Part shown: positions 1 to 9,892 of the stretch, piece by piece
How the letters are laid out: every line of letters starts with the position of its first letter
Numbering within the stretch: position 1 is the stretch's first letter
Source: Bacteroidales bacterium
GTDB taxonomy: Bacteria; Bacteroidota; Bacteroidia; Bacteroidales; UBA932
Assembly (NCBI GenBank): GCA_017471045.1
Contig: JAFUWZ010000011.1
Coordinates: 159,282 to 223,281, forward strand
DNA: 64,000 bases
Direction: 5' to 3'
The notes under the pieces: model-generated
Databases searched by the model: none
The model's input: only the letters and a program-made list of their open reading frames with translations
Told to the model about the DNA's origin: nothing
Position numbers and translations under genes: made by a program

Positions 1-1
1 C

Positions 2-283
2 ATCACCGTCTGCTCGGCACAGACCCTGACCGGCCCGTACGGCGAATGGAAAAAACTGATCGGGCGCGGCACCAAGTTCGCCGGCCCCGGCTCTCCTTCC
101 CGGCTGGTACGGGACAGCGAAGGCAACGACTGGCTGTTGTACAATGCGTTCGACTTGAGCGACCTCTCCTCGGGACGGACCTTGATGCTGGACCGGCTTC
201 ACTGGGATGGCAACGACGTACCCTGGGTACGGGGCAGTGCCAGTTCTTTCTATACCGACGCTCCTCACGTTCAATTGAATTGA
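2..283 (+). CDS. GH43-like glycosidase, C-terminal fragment
   Basis: Open frame entering from the left edge and ending at TGA 281-283; about 93 residues are visible and the start lies outside the window. The segment carries the pattern of five-bladed propeller GH43 enzymes (arabinanases, xylosidases): an LTGPYGEW stretch, then KFAGPGSPS, a DWLLYNAFD segment and a GRTLMLDRLHWD segment near the C-terminus. Seen directly are those motifs; membership in GH43 is by family knowledge. It ends 22 bp before SusC1, on the same strand, so it is probably the enzyme cotranscribed with this polysaccharide utilisation locus. Substrate cannot be told from this piece. Confidence 0.62.
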   Translation: MTVCSAQTLTGPYGEWKKLIGRGTKFAGPGSPSRLVRDSEGNDWLLYNAFDLSDLSSGRTLMLDRLHWDGNDVPWVRGSASSFYTDAPHVQLN

Positions 284-305
284 CCTTGAACTCCTTACGA
301 AAGTT

Positions 306-3300
306 ATGAACCGACTCCTATCCCTACTGGTTTTCATCTTGCTGCTCCCTGCCCCGATCCTTTCAGCGCAGACAGCCTCCGGATCCATCCTGGTCCGGGG
401 CACCGTCGTGGACGAAGAGGGCGCACCGGTCCCGATGGCGGCCGTCCAGGTCAAAGGGACGACCCAGGGTGTCGTCTCCGACCTCAACGGTGTCTGGTCG
501 ATCCGCGTCCCCGCCGGCAGCATCCTGGTCGTCTCCAATATCGGCTACGGCGAGCAGGAACGCCGCTTCACCAGGGACGCCACCTGGAACATAACCCTCG
601 AAGAGGATGCCGAGATGCTTCAGGACGCCGTCGTCGTGGGCTATGGCGTCCAGAAAAAAGAGAGTGTACTCGGGGCCATCTCTCAGATCGAATCCGCCGC
701 CCTGGTGCGCTCCGGCCAGACCAACATCACCAATGCCCTCGCCGGCAAACTGTCCGGTGTGCTGACCTACCAGAGCAGCGGCCAGCCCGGCAACGACAAC
801 GCGACCATCCTGATCCGCGGACTGTCGAGCTGGAACGGCTCCTCCCCGCTGACGATCGTGGACGGTGTGCAGCGCAGTTTCAACGAGCTGGACCCCAATG
901 AAGTCAAATCCATCTCCGTGCTGAAAGACGCTTCGGCGACGGCCGTCTTCGGCGCCAAGGGTGCCAACGGCGTCATCATCGTCACGACCAAGACCGGCAT
1001 GAAGGGACGGCCCAAGATGAACCTGACGGCCAATTACGGCCTGAGCAACCCGACGGAACTGCCGCAGTTCGTCCCCTCCTACAAAGTCCTCGAAATGGCC
1101 AACGTAGCGTACCGCAACGAGCAGTCCTGGGGTACGATCATCCCGGACAGCCGGATCGAGCAGTTCCGCGCCGGAACGGATCCCGTCCAATACCCCGACA
1201 ACGACTGGTTCCGTCTCCTCCTGCGGGATTTCGCCCAAACGTTCGACGTCAACTTCAACGTGTCCGGCGGATCGGACCGGGTCCGTTACTTCGTCTCCGC
1301 AGGCTATGCCAACGACGGCTCCATCGTCAAGCAGCTCAATGACTGGGACTACACCAACTTCAAATCCCACAAGATCAATTACCGCTCCAACCTGGATTTC
1401 GACCTGACCCGGAGCACGACCCTGTCCTTGCGCGTGGGCGGCAGCACGCTCATCGTCCAGGCCCCGGATGCCGTTTCCGTCCCCAACCTGTTCACCTACA
1501 TGTATGGGGCCTCTCCGGCGATGTTCCCGGCTTACTACCCGGCCTCCGTCCTGGAGCAGATCCCGGACTGGGATTACCCCGAGGCGCATGAGCTGCGCCT
1601 GACGCAGAGTTTCAACTCGCACATGCCCAACCCCTATACCCTCCTATCGTATGGCAGTTACTCGCAGACGACCAGCAACCGGCTCAGCACCGACCTGGTC
1701 CTGAACCAGAAGCTGGACTTCATCACGAAAGGACTGTCCGTCAAGGGGATGGCAACTTTCACCTCGGTTTTCAGCCGGATCTCCCAGCAAGCCGAGCAGA
1801 CCTTCCCGACCTATTGGCTGGACTATGAGAAGCTCGCCATCGGGCTCGAGAACCCCTGGAGCAGCACCGAGAAAGGCAACGAGATCTACGTGCAGCCGCC
1901 CTATGCCGTCAGCCAGAACAATGCGGCTTCGGGCACCTCGGTGGTTTTCTACTGGGAAGCGGCCATCAACTACGCCCGCAAGTTCAACAAGGTCCACAAC
2001 GTGACCGCCCTGGCCCTTTTCAACCAGCGCCAGAACATTTCCGGCGCTGCCTTCCCCCGCCGCAGCGAGGCGCTTGTGGGCCGCGTCACCTATGACTACA
2101 AGGGCGTTTACCTGGTCGAGGCCAATATGGGCTATACCGGCAGCGAGCAGTTCTCACCCAAGAACCGCTTCGGTCTCTTCCCTTCGGTCGCCGTCGGCTA
2201 TATCCCTTCGAAGACCCGCAAGTGGAAGAAGGCCCTGCCCGCCTGGAGCACGCTGAAATTCCGCTATTCGGACGGCATCGTGGGAAGCGACGCTTCCAGC
2301 GCCACCTGGCTGTACTACAGTTCCTTCTCCAAGAGCAAGGGGCTGATCTTCGAGGACGAGATGGCCAACGCGACCGCCCGCTGGGAGACCGCCCACAAGC
2401 GGGACCTCGGCATCGAACTGGGCTGGTGGAAGGATGCCCTGACCCTGAGCGTGGATCTGTTCGACGAGCAGCGGCGCGACATGCTCGTCAGCCCGGTCGA
2501 GTCCCCGCTGGTCGGCATCACGTCCAAGGACGTCAACACCGGCCGGATGAAGAAGCACGGCTTCGAGATCGAGGCCAAGTACCGCAAGACCCTGCCCAGC
2601 ACCTTCTACTATGAAGTCGGCGCCATGTTCGGGATGAACGAGAACCGCATCCTCAACTACGAAGACGCCGTCTCCACGCCCGATTACCAGAAATATGCCG
2701 GCAAGCCTTACGAGGCCGCCCGCACGGGCATGAACCTGATCGATTCGGGCTACTATGGCAGCGTCGATGAGATCCACGGCTACCCCAACGTGCTCGGCAC
2801 AGTCCAGCGCCTCTATACGGGTACCTACAAGATGCTGGACTACAACACCGACGGCATCCTCACTTCGCAGGACCTGCACTCCATCCCGGGCGTGGCGTAC
2901 TCGCCGGGCGTAGGCTCGCTCAGCCTGGGTGCCGGCTACAAGGGCTTCTCCGCCTACGTGATGTTCTACGGAACGGGCGGCAAGTACATCTCCTTCAACC
3001 GCTACTACTGGAAGGAATTCCTCAAGCAGGACCTGACCGTCCATGTGGCCCAGCTGAACTACTGGCGTCCGGACAATCCGGACGCGACGCACCCGACCGT
3101 GTCCATGGACGACAAGACCTATTCGATGCTCGGCGGCTCCTCCAACGACAGCTACGCGATGCGGATCATGGGCCAGTCCTGGCGCAAGTCCGACTACCTG
3201 ACCCTCAAGGAAGCGTCCCTGTCCTACCGCTTCGACAACAAGCAGATCGGCCGCCTGCTGGGCCTGAGCGGCCTGACCCTGACCCTGACGGGGACCAATC

Positions 3301-3410
3301 TCTTCACGCTGACCGACCTGCTGGAAGGCAGCCCGCAGCGCCTGACCCTGGCGACAAGCTACTATCCGGTCATGCGGACGGTCAAACTCGGTGTTAAAAT
3401 GGACTTTTAA
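306..3410 (+). CDS. SusC-like TonB-dependent outer membrane receptor (first)
   Basis: A 1034-residue SusC/RagA-family transporter, importing oligosaccharides through the outer membrane with TonB energy. Residues 1-21 form a signal peptide. A CarboxypepD_reg-like domain spans about 27-100, a TonB-box-like DAVVVGYG sits at 107-114, and the plug follows to about 230, ending with KDASATAVFGAKGANG and IIVTTKTG. The rest is a 22-strand barrel with a typical aromatic C-terminus (KLGVKMDF). Length matches the family. SusD1 follows after 12 bp, so the two should form one SusCD complex. No Shine-Dalgarno site is visible, which is normal for this phylum. The glycan is unknown. Confidence 0.95.
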   Translation: MNRLLSLLVFILLLPAPILSAQTASGSILVRGTVVDEEGAPVPMAAVQVKGTTQGVVSDLNGVWSIRVPAGSILVVSNIGYGEQERRFTRDATWNITLEEDAEMLQDAVVVGYGVQKKESVLGAISQIESAALVRSGQTNITNALAGKLSGVLTYQSSGQPGNDNATILIRGLSSWNGSSPLTIVDGVQRSFNELDPNEVKSISVLKDASATAVFGAKGANGVIIVTTKTGMKGRPKMNLTANYGLSNPTELPQFVPSYKVLEMANVAYRNEQSWGTIIPDSRIEQFRAGTDPVQYPDNDWFRLLLRDFAQTFDVNFNVSGGSDRVRYFVSAGYANDGSIVKQLNDWDYTNFKSHKINYRSNLDFDLTRSTTLSLRVGGSTLIVQAPDAVSVPNLFTYMYGASPAMFPAYYPASVLEQIPDWDYPEAHELRLTQSFNSHMPNPYTLLSYGSYSQTTSNRLSTDLVLNQKLDFITKGLSVKGMATFTSVFSRISQQAEQTFPTYWLDYEKLAIGLENPWSSTEKGNEIYVQPPYAVSQNNAASGTSVVFYWEAAINYARKFNKVHNVTALALFNQRQNISGAAFPRRSEALVGRVTYDYKGVYLVEANMGYTGSEQFSPKNRFGLFPSVAVGYIPSKTRKWKKALPAWSTLKFRYSDGIVGSDASSATWLYYSSFSKSKGLIFEDEMANATARWETAHKRDLGIELGWWKDALTLSVDLFDEQRRDMLVSPVESPLVGITSKDVNTGRMKKHGFEIEAKYRKTLPSTFYYEVGAMFGMNENRILNYEDAVSTPDYQKYAGKPYEAARTGMNLIDSGYYGSVDEIHGYPNVLGTVQRLYTGTYKMLDYNTDGILTSQDLHSIPGVAYSPGVGSLSLGAGYKGFSAYVMFYGTGGKYISFNRYYWKEFLKQDLTVHVAQLNYWRPDNPDATHPTVSMDDKTYSMLGGSSNDSYAMRIMGQSWRKSDYLTLKEASLSYRFDNKQIGRLLGLSGLTLTLTGTNLFTLTDLLEGSPQRLTLATSYYPVMRTVKLGVKMDF

Positions 3411-3422
3411 ACGGCTGTCATC

Positions 3423-5282
3423 ATGAAAAGAATCCATCGAATCCTCCTGTTGCTGGCTGCCTGCACCGCGCTGACTTGCAGCTGCGGCTTCCTCGACGTC
3501 AACCCCGAACTGGGACTGACGGAAGAAGATGTCTTCACCACCTACAAGAATTATAAGTTGTTCTTCGATACCCTCTGGTCGGACGACGGAGACTTCAGCA
3601 AGACCAACCTCCACGAAGGCTTCCCGATGTATGTCGATTTCAACGACCGGCGTTTCGTCTTCGCATCCACCACGGACGCCGCCGATGCGGGCCGTCTGCT
3701 GCGTCCCCAGACCGAGATCAAAATCTGCAACCTCGCCCAGGAGACCTGCAACGACTTCTCCTTCGGAAGCCGGCGGCCCATCGCCAAAGCCATGTTCAAG
3801 TCCATCCGGATCTGCAACCTCTCGATCGAGAACATCGGCATGCTGACCAATGCCAAGCCCTCGGAAAAGGCGGACCTGCTTGGCCAGGCCTACTTCGCCC
3901 GGGGATTTGCCCACTTCGTCCTCTGCCGTTTCTTCGGCGGCATGCCCTACATCGACCGGACGGACTACGACGACTGGGATATGGAGCGTCTGTCCGCCCA
4001 TGACACCTACGTCCGGGCCGCCGAAGATTTCCAGACCGCCTATACTTACCTCAAGGAGGCCGGCAAGATGCGCCGGGATGCCCTTCCGGGTGTCGCCGGA
4101 CACCTGACGGCGACCGACATCGACCGCCCGAACGGCTGCACAGCCCTGGCATTCCGGGCCCGCGCCCTGGTCTATGCCGCCTCGCCGCTCAACAACAGCG
4201 AAGGCGCCACCGACTGGGAAAAGGCGGCCGACGCCTGCGCCGAAGCCCTCAAGGTCGCACTGGAATGGCAGTATGAGCTCCAGCCCTGGGAGAGTTACAC
4301 CGACAACTTCTTCGGGATGGCCCTGACCAATGAGGTCCTCTGGGGCTACCACCACCGCGGCACCAGTTACCACGCCAACTACACCGGCTTCTTCTGCTAT
4401 CCGCAGTCCAATTATTCGACGGCCTCGGGCCTCTGCCCGACGCAGAATTTCGTGGACCGTTACGAGACCCTGTACGGGGATCCGCTCCTGACGGAGGCCG
4501 ACCGGGCCGCCGCCCAGGCCGCCGGCCACTACCATCCGCAGGATCCGTACGCCAACCTGGACCCGCGCTTCGAGACGACCATCGTCCACGACGGCAGCAC
4601 GACGCCCTATGTCGAAGGGACGATCAATATCTATTATGACCCGGAGACGGATTCGTATCCGTCCACGCTGATCTCCGGCGCGGCTTCCTCCTTCGGCATA
4701 GCCTGGGGCACCAACGACGGCAAAGGCTACTCCAACACGGGTTACTACTGCCGCAAGACATGGCGGGGCGCCCGCGGAGACAAGGAGACCGGCTACCAGC
4801 ACCTGGACCCGCTGATCCGTCTCGCGGAACTGTACCTCAACTATGCGGAAGCGGTCAACGAAGCCTACGGCCCCGACGGCCACGCCGGCGGTTTCGAACT
4901 CAGCGCCTTGGAGGCCGTCAACCGGGTCCGGGCCCGGGCCCAGATGCCGCCCGTACAGAGCCGGTTCACCGGCAGCCGGGACGAGTTCCGCGACCGGATC
5001 CGCAACGAACGGGACGTCGAACTGGCCTTCGAAGACAACCACTACTACTTCGACATCCGCCGGTGGAAAGTGGCTCCGGAGCGCATGACGCGCACCTTGG
5101 AGGGTATGTATATCCAGTCCTGTCCCGTAGATGAGGCGCATCCCAAGGGCCGCATCTACGAGCGCCGCGCGATCCCGGCCAACCGCCAGTGTACCTGGCG
5201 CGAGCAGATGTACTGGTGGCCGTTCCCCGACGAGCAGGCCAACAAACTGATCCATTTTGTCAATAACCAGAGATGGCAATAA
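3423..5282 (+). CDS. SusD-like glycan-binding lipoprotein (first)
   Basis: A 619-residue RagB/SusD-family surface lipoprotein that forms the lid of the SusC1 channel. The N-terminus is a lipoprotein signal with three cysteines; Cys21 in TCSC followed by GFLDVNPE is the most likely acylation site, because SusD proteins usually read C-x-FLD-x-x-P just after it. The C-terminal half has the RagB/SusD pattern LAELYLNYAEAVNEAYG, then AVNRVRARAQMP and RNERDVELAFEDNHYYFDIRRWK. The length is somewhat above the usual 500-600. It lies 12 bp after SusC1, and the ATG at 5273 overlapping its end is not needed by the next gene. Confidence 0.94.
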   Translation: MKRIHRILLLLAACTALTCSCGFLDVNPELGLTEEDVFTTYKNYKLFFDTLWSDDGDFSKTNLHEGFPMYVDFNDRRFVFASTTDAADAGRLLRPQTEIKICNLAQETCNDFSFGSRRPIAKAMFKSIRICNLSIENIGMLTNAKPSEKADLLGQAYFARGFAHFVLCRFFGGMPYIDRTDYDDWDMERLSAHDTYVRAAEDFQTAYTYLKEAGKMRRDALPGVAGHLTATDIDRPNGCTALAFRARALVYAASPLNNSEGATDWEKAADACAEALKVALEWQYELQPWESYTDNFFGMALTNEVLWGYHHRGTSYHANYTGFFCYPQSNYSTASGLCPTQNFVDRYETLYGDPLLTEADRAAAQAAGHYHPQDPYANLDPRFETTIVHDGSTTPYVEGTINIYYDPETDSYPSTLISGAASSFGIAWGTNDGKGYSNTGYYCRKTWRGARGDKETGYQHLDPLIRLAELYLNYAEAVNEAYGPDGHAGGFELSALEAVNRVRARAQMPPVQSRFTGSRDEFRDRIRNERDVELAFEDNHYYFDIRRWKVAPERMTRTLEGMYIQSCPVDEAHPKGRIYERRAIPANRQCTWREQMYWWPFPDEQANKLIHFVNNQRWQ

Positions 5283-5296
5283 AGAGCGAAAAGGAT

Positions 5297-8071
5297 ATGA
5301 AGAATATACAACATAACGACTTCCGGCACTTTCTTGCTGTCTGTCTCCTCGCCGTCCTGGCCTGGCAGACCGGAGCTGCCCAGCAGCGGGACACCCTGGT
5401 CCTGCTTCCCTGGGGCGAAACCGTCCCGGCAGACCGGACCAGCGTATCCTCGGCCATCGTGACCGGAACGCAACTGGAGAGGACCCCCTACCGGGACGCC
5501 TTCACCGGCCTGACCGGCCTGATCCCCGGCATGGAACAGACCATGGGCGGCAACTGCTCCGTCTCCTTCGGTTCGAAGGCACTCGCCACGACCAGCTGCG
5601 TCATCGACGACGTGCCACTGGACTACTACGTCGTCAACCTCGAAGCCAACCAGATCGAGTCCATTTCCTTCCTCAGTTCAACGGTGGAAAAAGCCAAATA
5701 CGGTCCCTATGCCACATCCGGCGTCCTGTACATCCGTACGAAGAAAGGCGGCTATGACACTCCCTTCACGATCCATGCCTTCGCCGAGTCCGGCGTCGGC
5801 CATGCCGACTGGCGGGCCGAGTATGCCGGTGCCGTGGACTACGCCCGGCTCAACAACCAGGCCCGGGCCGCTGCCGGCTACACCCAGCTCTACAGCGAAG
5901 AGGCGATCGCAGGATTTGCCAAGGGAGATCCGCTCGACCGACGCTATCCGGCCGTGGACTGGAAGTCGCTCCTCATCAAGGACTGGCGTCCCACCACCCG
6001 GGCCGGCATCGAAGCCTTCGGGGGCACCAGGAACATCAAGTACCATTTCGCCCTCAACGGCCTGGCCGACGGTGATTTCTACAAGATCGGCCCCGACACC
6101 TTCAGCGACCGGGTCAACCTGACCACCTCCATCACGGCCCGGATCGACCGCTACATCACGGCCGGAGCTTCCTTCCGGGGCATGCTGGCCTACCACCAGG
6201 AAGGCCGGGGCGGCCTCTACGGCTATACGGCCGCTTATCCGGTCGCCTTCCCGGTCGCCTTCGGCCTGAGCACCGGCACCACCGACCTGGACGGCGACCG
6301 GCTGGGCATGCCGGTCTATGCGGTATCCCGCACCTGCCCGACCAACCCTTACGCGTATGCGATGGAAGGCGGCTTTACCCTGACCCGAAACCGTACCGGC
6401 ATTTTCGACGCCCACATCGACGTGGACATGGACTGGCTCCTGAAGGGCCTGACCCTGCAGGGCGTCGTCAACCTGGCCACCCAGTACTCCCTCGCCAGCG
6501 GCAAGAACGAGGATTACCTCGCCTATTACTGGGACGCCACGTCGGACATCACGGACCTGTCCACCCACCAGGGCGTCAAGTCCTCGTCCAAGAGCGTCTT
6601 CAGCACCTCCACCTACCAGAACCTGTCCACCTTTGCCAAGGCCGCCTACAAGCGTGAATTCGGGGATCACGCCCTGGACATGCACGTGGTGGGATACCTT
6701 TCTGAGATGGCCCAGTCTTCGCTGAGCTATCCATCGCGCTTCGTTTCCCTGATCGGTTCCCTGTCCTATGTCTGGAAGCAACGCTACATCCTGGACCTGA
6801 CGGCCAACCGCAGCGGCAGCAGCCAGTACGCCCGGGAAGGGCGCTACGGCACCTTCCCCGCTGCCGGACTGGCCTGGATCGCCTCGAAGGAGCCTCTCCT
6901 GCGCGAGGCCCGGTGGCTGGACTACCTGAAGGTCTATGCCCAGGGCGGACTGCTGGCGATGTATTCCCCTACCGGATCCAACTTCCTCTATGAAGGGAGC
7001 TATTTGCTGGGGTCCTCCCTCACCTACGGACCGGCCCCGGTCGGCCAGTGGTTCGGCATCGACACCCAGTCGGCCTCCACGACGGAAATCAGCCGCCTGC
7101 CCAACCGCGGCCTGACCTATCCGCTCTTCCACCAGTACGAGGCCGGTTTTGACCTGGACTTCTCGTGCGGCCTGGGACTGAGCGCCAACATCTATCAGAT
7201 CGAACGTACGGGCTATGTCGCCAACCTGATGAGCCTGTATCCGAGCCTGTACGGCTACGGCTCGGCCGTCTGGTACGACAACTACACCGAGAACCTGATC
7301 CGCGGCGCCTCCCTGACGCTGCGCTACAACCGTCACCTCGGCGAAGTGCGGATCGGATCGGCCCTCAACCTGATGAGCTGGGACAGCTGGAGTACGAAAC
7401 TGGTCCTGGACGAGTATATCTACCCCTGGCAGAGGCAGACCGGCCGCTCCACGGCCGATTATGTCGGCTATGTCTATGCCGGCAAGTTCGAGACCGGGGA
7501 GCAGATCGAGACCCTGCCCAAATATGACCAGACCGGCACGCAGGTCGGCGACCTGCGTTACGAAGATCTCAACGGCGACGGGGTCATCGATGCCAACGAC
7601 CAGCGGGTGATCGGCTATGTCATCCCGAAACTCCGGTTCAACTGGGTGGTGGATCTCAGTTGGAAGGGTTGGGAGCTGAACCTCACCGGCCTGGGCCAGA
7701 GCAGCCGCGACGTCTATCTGACAGGCACGTATTTCCGGGGTGGCAGCGGCGACGGCAACTATTCCGCTTTCATCCGGGACAACATCGGCGGCGCCTACCC
7801 GCGTCTTTCGTACATCGCTTCCGCTACCAACGGGCTCGATTCCAATTTCTGGCGGCGCAAGTGCTGGTTCCTCAAGCTGCGCAACGTCGAGCTGGCCTAC
7901 AACATCCCCTGCCGCCGTTTCGGCGTGAACAACGTGCGCGTGTCCCTGAAGGGAGCGGACCTGCTGACCCTGACCAACCTCAAGGAGGCAGACCCGGAGT
8001 CGCTCACTTCGGGCCTGTCCGCCTATCCTTTCACCCAGTATGTTTCACTCGGAGCCAAACTTAGCTTTTAG
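5297..8071 (+). CDS. SusC-like TonB-dependent receptor (second), lacking the N-terminal CarboxypepD_reg domain
   Basis: A second SusC-family receptor of 924 residues. The frame opens at 5273, inside SusD1, but the ATG at 5297 begins directly with a signal peptide (MKNIQHNDFRHFLAVCLL...) and is preferred. After cleavage near GAAQQ the protein goes straight to a plug-like region (VTGTQLERTPYRDAF, IDDVPLDYYVV, then GVLYIRTKKG). There is no carboxypeptidase-regulatory-like domain and no clear DAVVVGYG box. The barrel and C-terminus (SLGAKLSF) are normal. It is 14 bp downstream of SusD1 and 3 bp upstream of SusD2, so it pairs with SusD2. How it contacts TonB is unclear from the sequence. Confidence 0.9.
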   Translation: MKNIQHNDFRHFLAVCLLAVLAWQTGAAQQRDTLVLLPWGETVPADRTSVSSAIVTGTQLERTPYRDAFTGLTGLIPGMEQTMGGNCSVSFGSKALATTSCVIDDVPLDYYVVNLEANQIESISFLSSTVEKAKYGPYATSGVLYIRTKKGGYDTPFTIHAFAESGVGHADWRAEYAGAVDYARLNNQARAAAGYTQLYSEEAIAGFAKGDPLDRRYPAVDWKSLLIKDWRPTTRAGIEAFGGTRNIKYHFALNGLADGDFYKIGPDTFSDRVNLTTSITARIDRYITAGASFRGMLAYHQEGRGGLYGYTAAYPVAFPVAFGLSTGTTDLDGDRLGMPVYAVSRTCPTNPYAYAMEGGFTLTRNRTGIFDAHIDVDMDWLLKGLTLQGVVNLATQYSLASGKNEDYLAYYWDATSDITDLSTHQGVKSSSKSVFSTSTYQNLSTFAKAAYKREFGDHALDMHVVGYLSEMAQSSLSYPSRFVSLIGSLSYVWKQRYILDLTANRSGSSQYAREGRYGTFPAAGLAWIASKEPLLREARWLDYLKVYAQGGLLAMYSPTGSNFLYEGSYLLGSSLTYGPAPVGQWFGIDTQSASTTEISRLPNRGLTYPLFHQYEAGFDLDFSCGLGLSANIYQIERTGYVANLMSLYPSLYGYGSAVWYDNYTENLIRGASLTLRYNRHLGEVRIGSALNLMSWDSWSTKLVLDEYIYPWQRQTGRSTADYVGYVYAGKFETGEQIETLPKYDQTGTQVGDLRYEDLNGDGVIDANDQRVIGYVIPKLRFNWVVDLSWKGWELNLTGLGQSSRDVYLTGTYFRGGSGDGNYSAFIRDNIGGAYPRLSYIASATNGLDSNFWRRKCWFLKLRNVELAYNIPCRRFGVNNVRVSLKGADLLTLTNLKEADPESLTSGLSAYPFTQYVSLGAKLSF

Positions 8072-8074
8072 GAG

Positions 8075-9874
8075 ATGATGAAAAGAACAATCCTCAATTT
8101 CGCGCTGGCCACCCTGCTGCTCGCCGGGTGTGACAAGTTCCTGGACCAGTTCCCGAGCGGAGCCTATACGGACGAAAACTATACCGACTACCCGGCCCTG
8201 GTGCGCGGCTATGTCGAGAAGGCGTATTCCCTGCGGCCCAACCACTATCTTTCGTCTCCGGGCATGGCCTGCGACGGCTACGCGGACAACATGGCGTGGC
8301 GGGCCCATGACAATGCGATGTGGCGTTACTGCAGCGGCTCGGCCACGATGACCGACGACCCCTTCACGGGCCTGTGGACCCGCTGCTATACCGGCATCTA
8401 CTATTGCAACCTCTTCCTCCAGGAGGGCCTGGGCCTGAGCGAACGCTACATGGTCAACCAACAGGCCGACCGCAACCTGCGCCTCGCCCTGCAGGGGGAC
8501 GCCTATGCGCTGCGCGCCTACTATCTGTATGAACTGCTGAAATACTACGGCGGCCGCTCCACGGCGGGCGACCTGGCGGGTGTCCCGATCTTTACGGAGC
8601 CGGTCTCCCCGGAGGAAGCGGATCCGAGCCGCGTCCGCCGCTCTACCTTCGACGAATGCATGGAGCAGGTCCTGCGGGACTGCGATTCGGCCCTGCTGTA
8701 TCTCCCGCTGGCCAACCGCGACTTCCTCAAGGATCAGGAAATGATCCCCGTGCTCGGCGCCGTACGCTACCGCCGCATGGACGGGATCAGCGTCAAGTGC
8801 CTCAAGGCCCTGGCCCTGCTGACCTGGGCTTCGCCTGCCTACAACCCGCTGGACGACCGCTCCCGCTATGACGAGGCCGCCCGCACGGCCAAGGAGGTGA
8901 TCGACCACAAGCTCACGCTCGAGAGCGCTGACAAAGTGAGCGGCGGCTTCAGCCTCAGCAGACCCTTCTCCTGGTGCGATCCCAACGATCCGGAGGCCAT
9001 CTACATCTCCCAGATCTTCCAAAGCTCCCTCTACGAGGGTTACTTCTACCCGCAGGGCTTCAGCGGCCAGGGCAGCTACGGACCTACGCAGGAACTGGTG
9101 GATGCCTACCCGGCCTCCAACGGCTATCCCATCACGGACCCGCGCAGCGGCTACGACCCCGCGCATCCGTACGACAACCGGGATCCCCGCTTCTACCAGA
9201 CCGTATTCTACGACGGCAGCCAGGTCGTCCGCAACACCAACGAGTCGGACGTGATGTATATTTTCGACATCGCGGAAGGCGGCAAGGATGCCCCGGGGCT
9301 GGTCAACACCTCCCCGACGGGCTACTACATTCGCCGGCATCTGTACCTGGGTTGGAACGCATCCGACGCCGTGGTACAGGACGTCTATCGCTGCATCTTC
9401 ATCTATCGCTGGACCCACATGTGCCTGGCTTTCGCCGAAGCGGCCAACGAGGTCGCCGGCCCGCTGGATGAGACCCGCTACGGCTTGTCCGCCAAGCAGG
9501 CGCTCGCCTACGTGCGCAACCGTCCCCAGGAGGGTGACGTGCCGGGCGTAGGCGCGGCCGGAGACCCGTACCTGGACGAGTGTGCCCTTGGCGGCGCCCG
9601 CCCTTTCCGCGCGCTGGTGCGCAACGAGTGGCGCCTGGAGACGGCCTTCGAAGGCTTCCGCTACCACGATGTCCGCCGCTGGGCCACGTCGGCGGACGAG
9701 ATCAACATCCCCATCCACCGGATCAAGATTACGGTTGAGAACGGCGTCAAGCGCTACGAATCGGAAGAGCTGGAGCGACGCTCCTTCCCTTCGCTATGGA
9801 CGCCGATCCCCTCCACGGAGATCCGCCGCACCTCCCTGCTGCTGCAGAACGAAGGCTGGGAGGCCTGGAAATAG
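8075..9874 (+). CDS. SusD-like glycan-binding lipoprotein (second)
   Basis: A 599-residue RagB/SusD-family lipoprotein, partner of the second SusC. The signal ends at LLLAGC with Cys19, followed by DKFLDQFPSG, the typical SusD start. The C-terminal domain has WTHMCLAFAEAANEVAG, KQALAYVRNRPQ and RNEWRLETAFEGFRYHDVRRW, which are the usual SusD helices. ATG 8075 is the first of two adjacent ATG codons and a GGAG lies just before it; this is one of few places here with a Shine-Dalgarno-like site. The gene follows SusC2 by 3 bp and is surely cotranscribed. Low identity to SusD1 by eye suggests a different ligand. Confidence 0.94.
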   Translation: MMKRTILNFALATLLLAGCDKFLDQFPSGAYTDENYTDYPALVRGYVEKAYSLRPNHYLSSPGMACDGYADNMAWRAHDNAMWRYCSGSATMTDDPFTGLWTRCYTGIYYCNLFLQEGLGLSERYMVNQQADRNLRLALQGDAYALRAYYLYELLKYYGGRSTAGDLAGVPIFTEPVSPEEADPSRVRRSTFDECMEQVLRDCDSALLYLPLANRDFLKDQEMIPVLGAVRYRRMDGISVKCLKALALLTWASPAYNPLDDRSRYDEAARTAKEVIDHKLTLESADKVSGGFSLSRPFSWCDPNDPEAIYISQIFQSSLYEGYFYPQGFSGQGSYGPTQELVDAYPASNGYPITDPRSGYDPAHPYDNRDPRFYQTVFYDGSQVVRNTNESDVMYIFDIAEGGKDAPGLVNTSPTGYYIRRHLYLGWNASDAVVQDVYRCIFIYRWTHMCLAFAEAANEVAGPLDETRYGLSAKQALAYVRNRPQEGDVPGVGAAGDPYLDECALGGARPFRALVRNEWRLETAFEGFRYHDVRRWATSADEINIPIHRIKITVENGVKRYESEELERRSFPSLWTPIPSTEIRRTSLLLQNEGWEAWK

Positions 9875-9892
9875 ATAATCCCTGAAGAGAAC

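Noticed and set aside
2154-5279. Long open frame (over 1000 codons) on the minus strand opposite SusC1 and SusD1
   Set aside because: It is antisense to two clear SusC/SusD genes and has the low-complexity Val/Gly/Arg composition expected from GC-rich third positions. No motif or start signal supports it.
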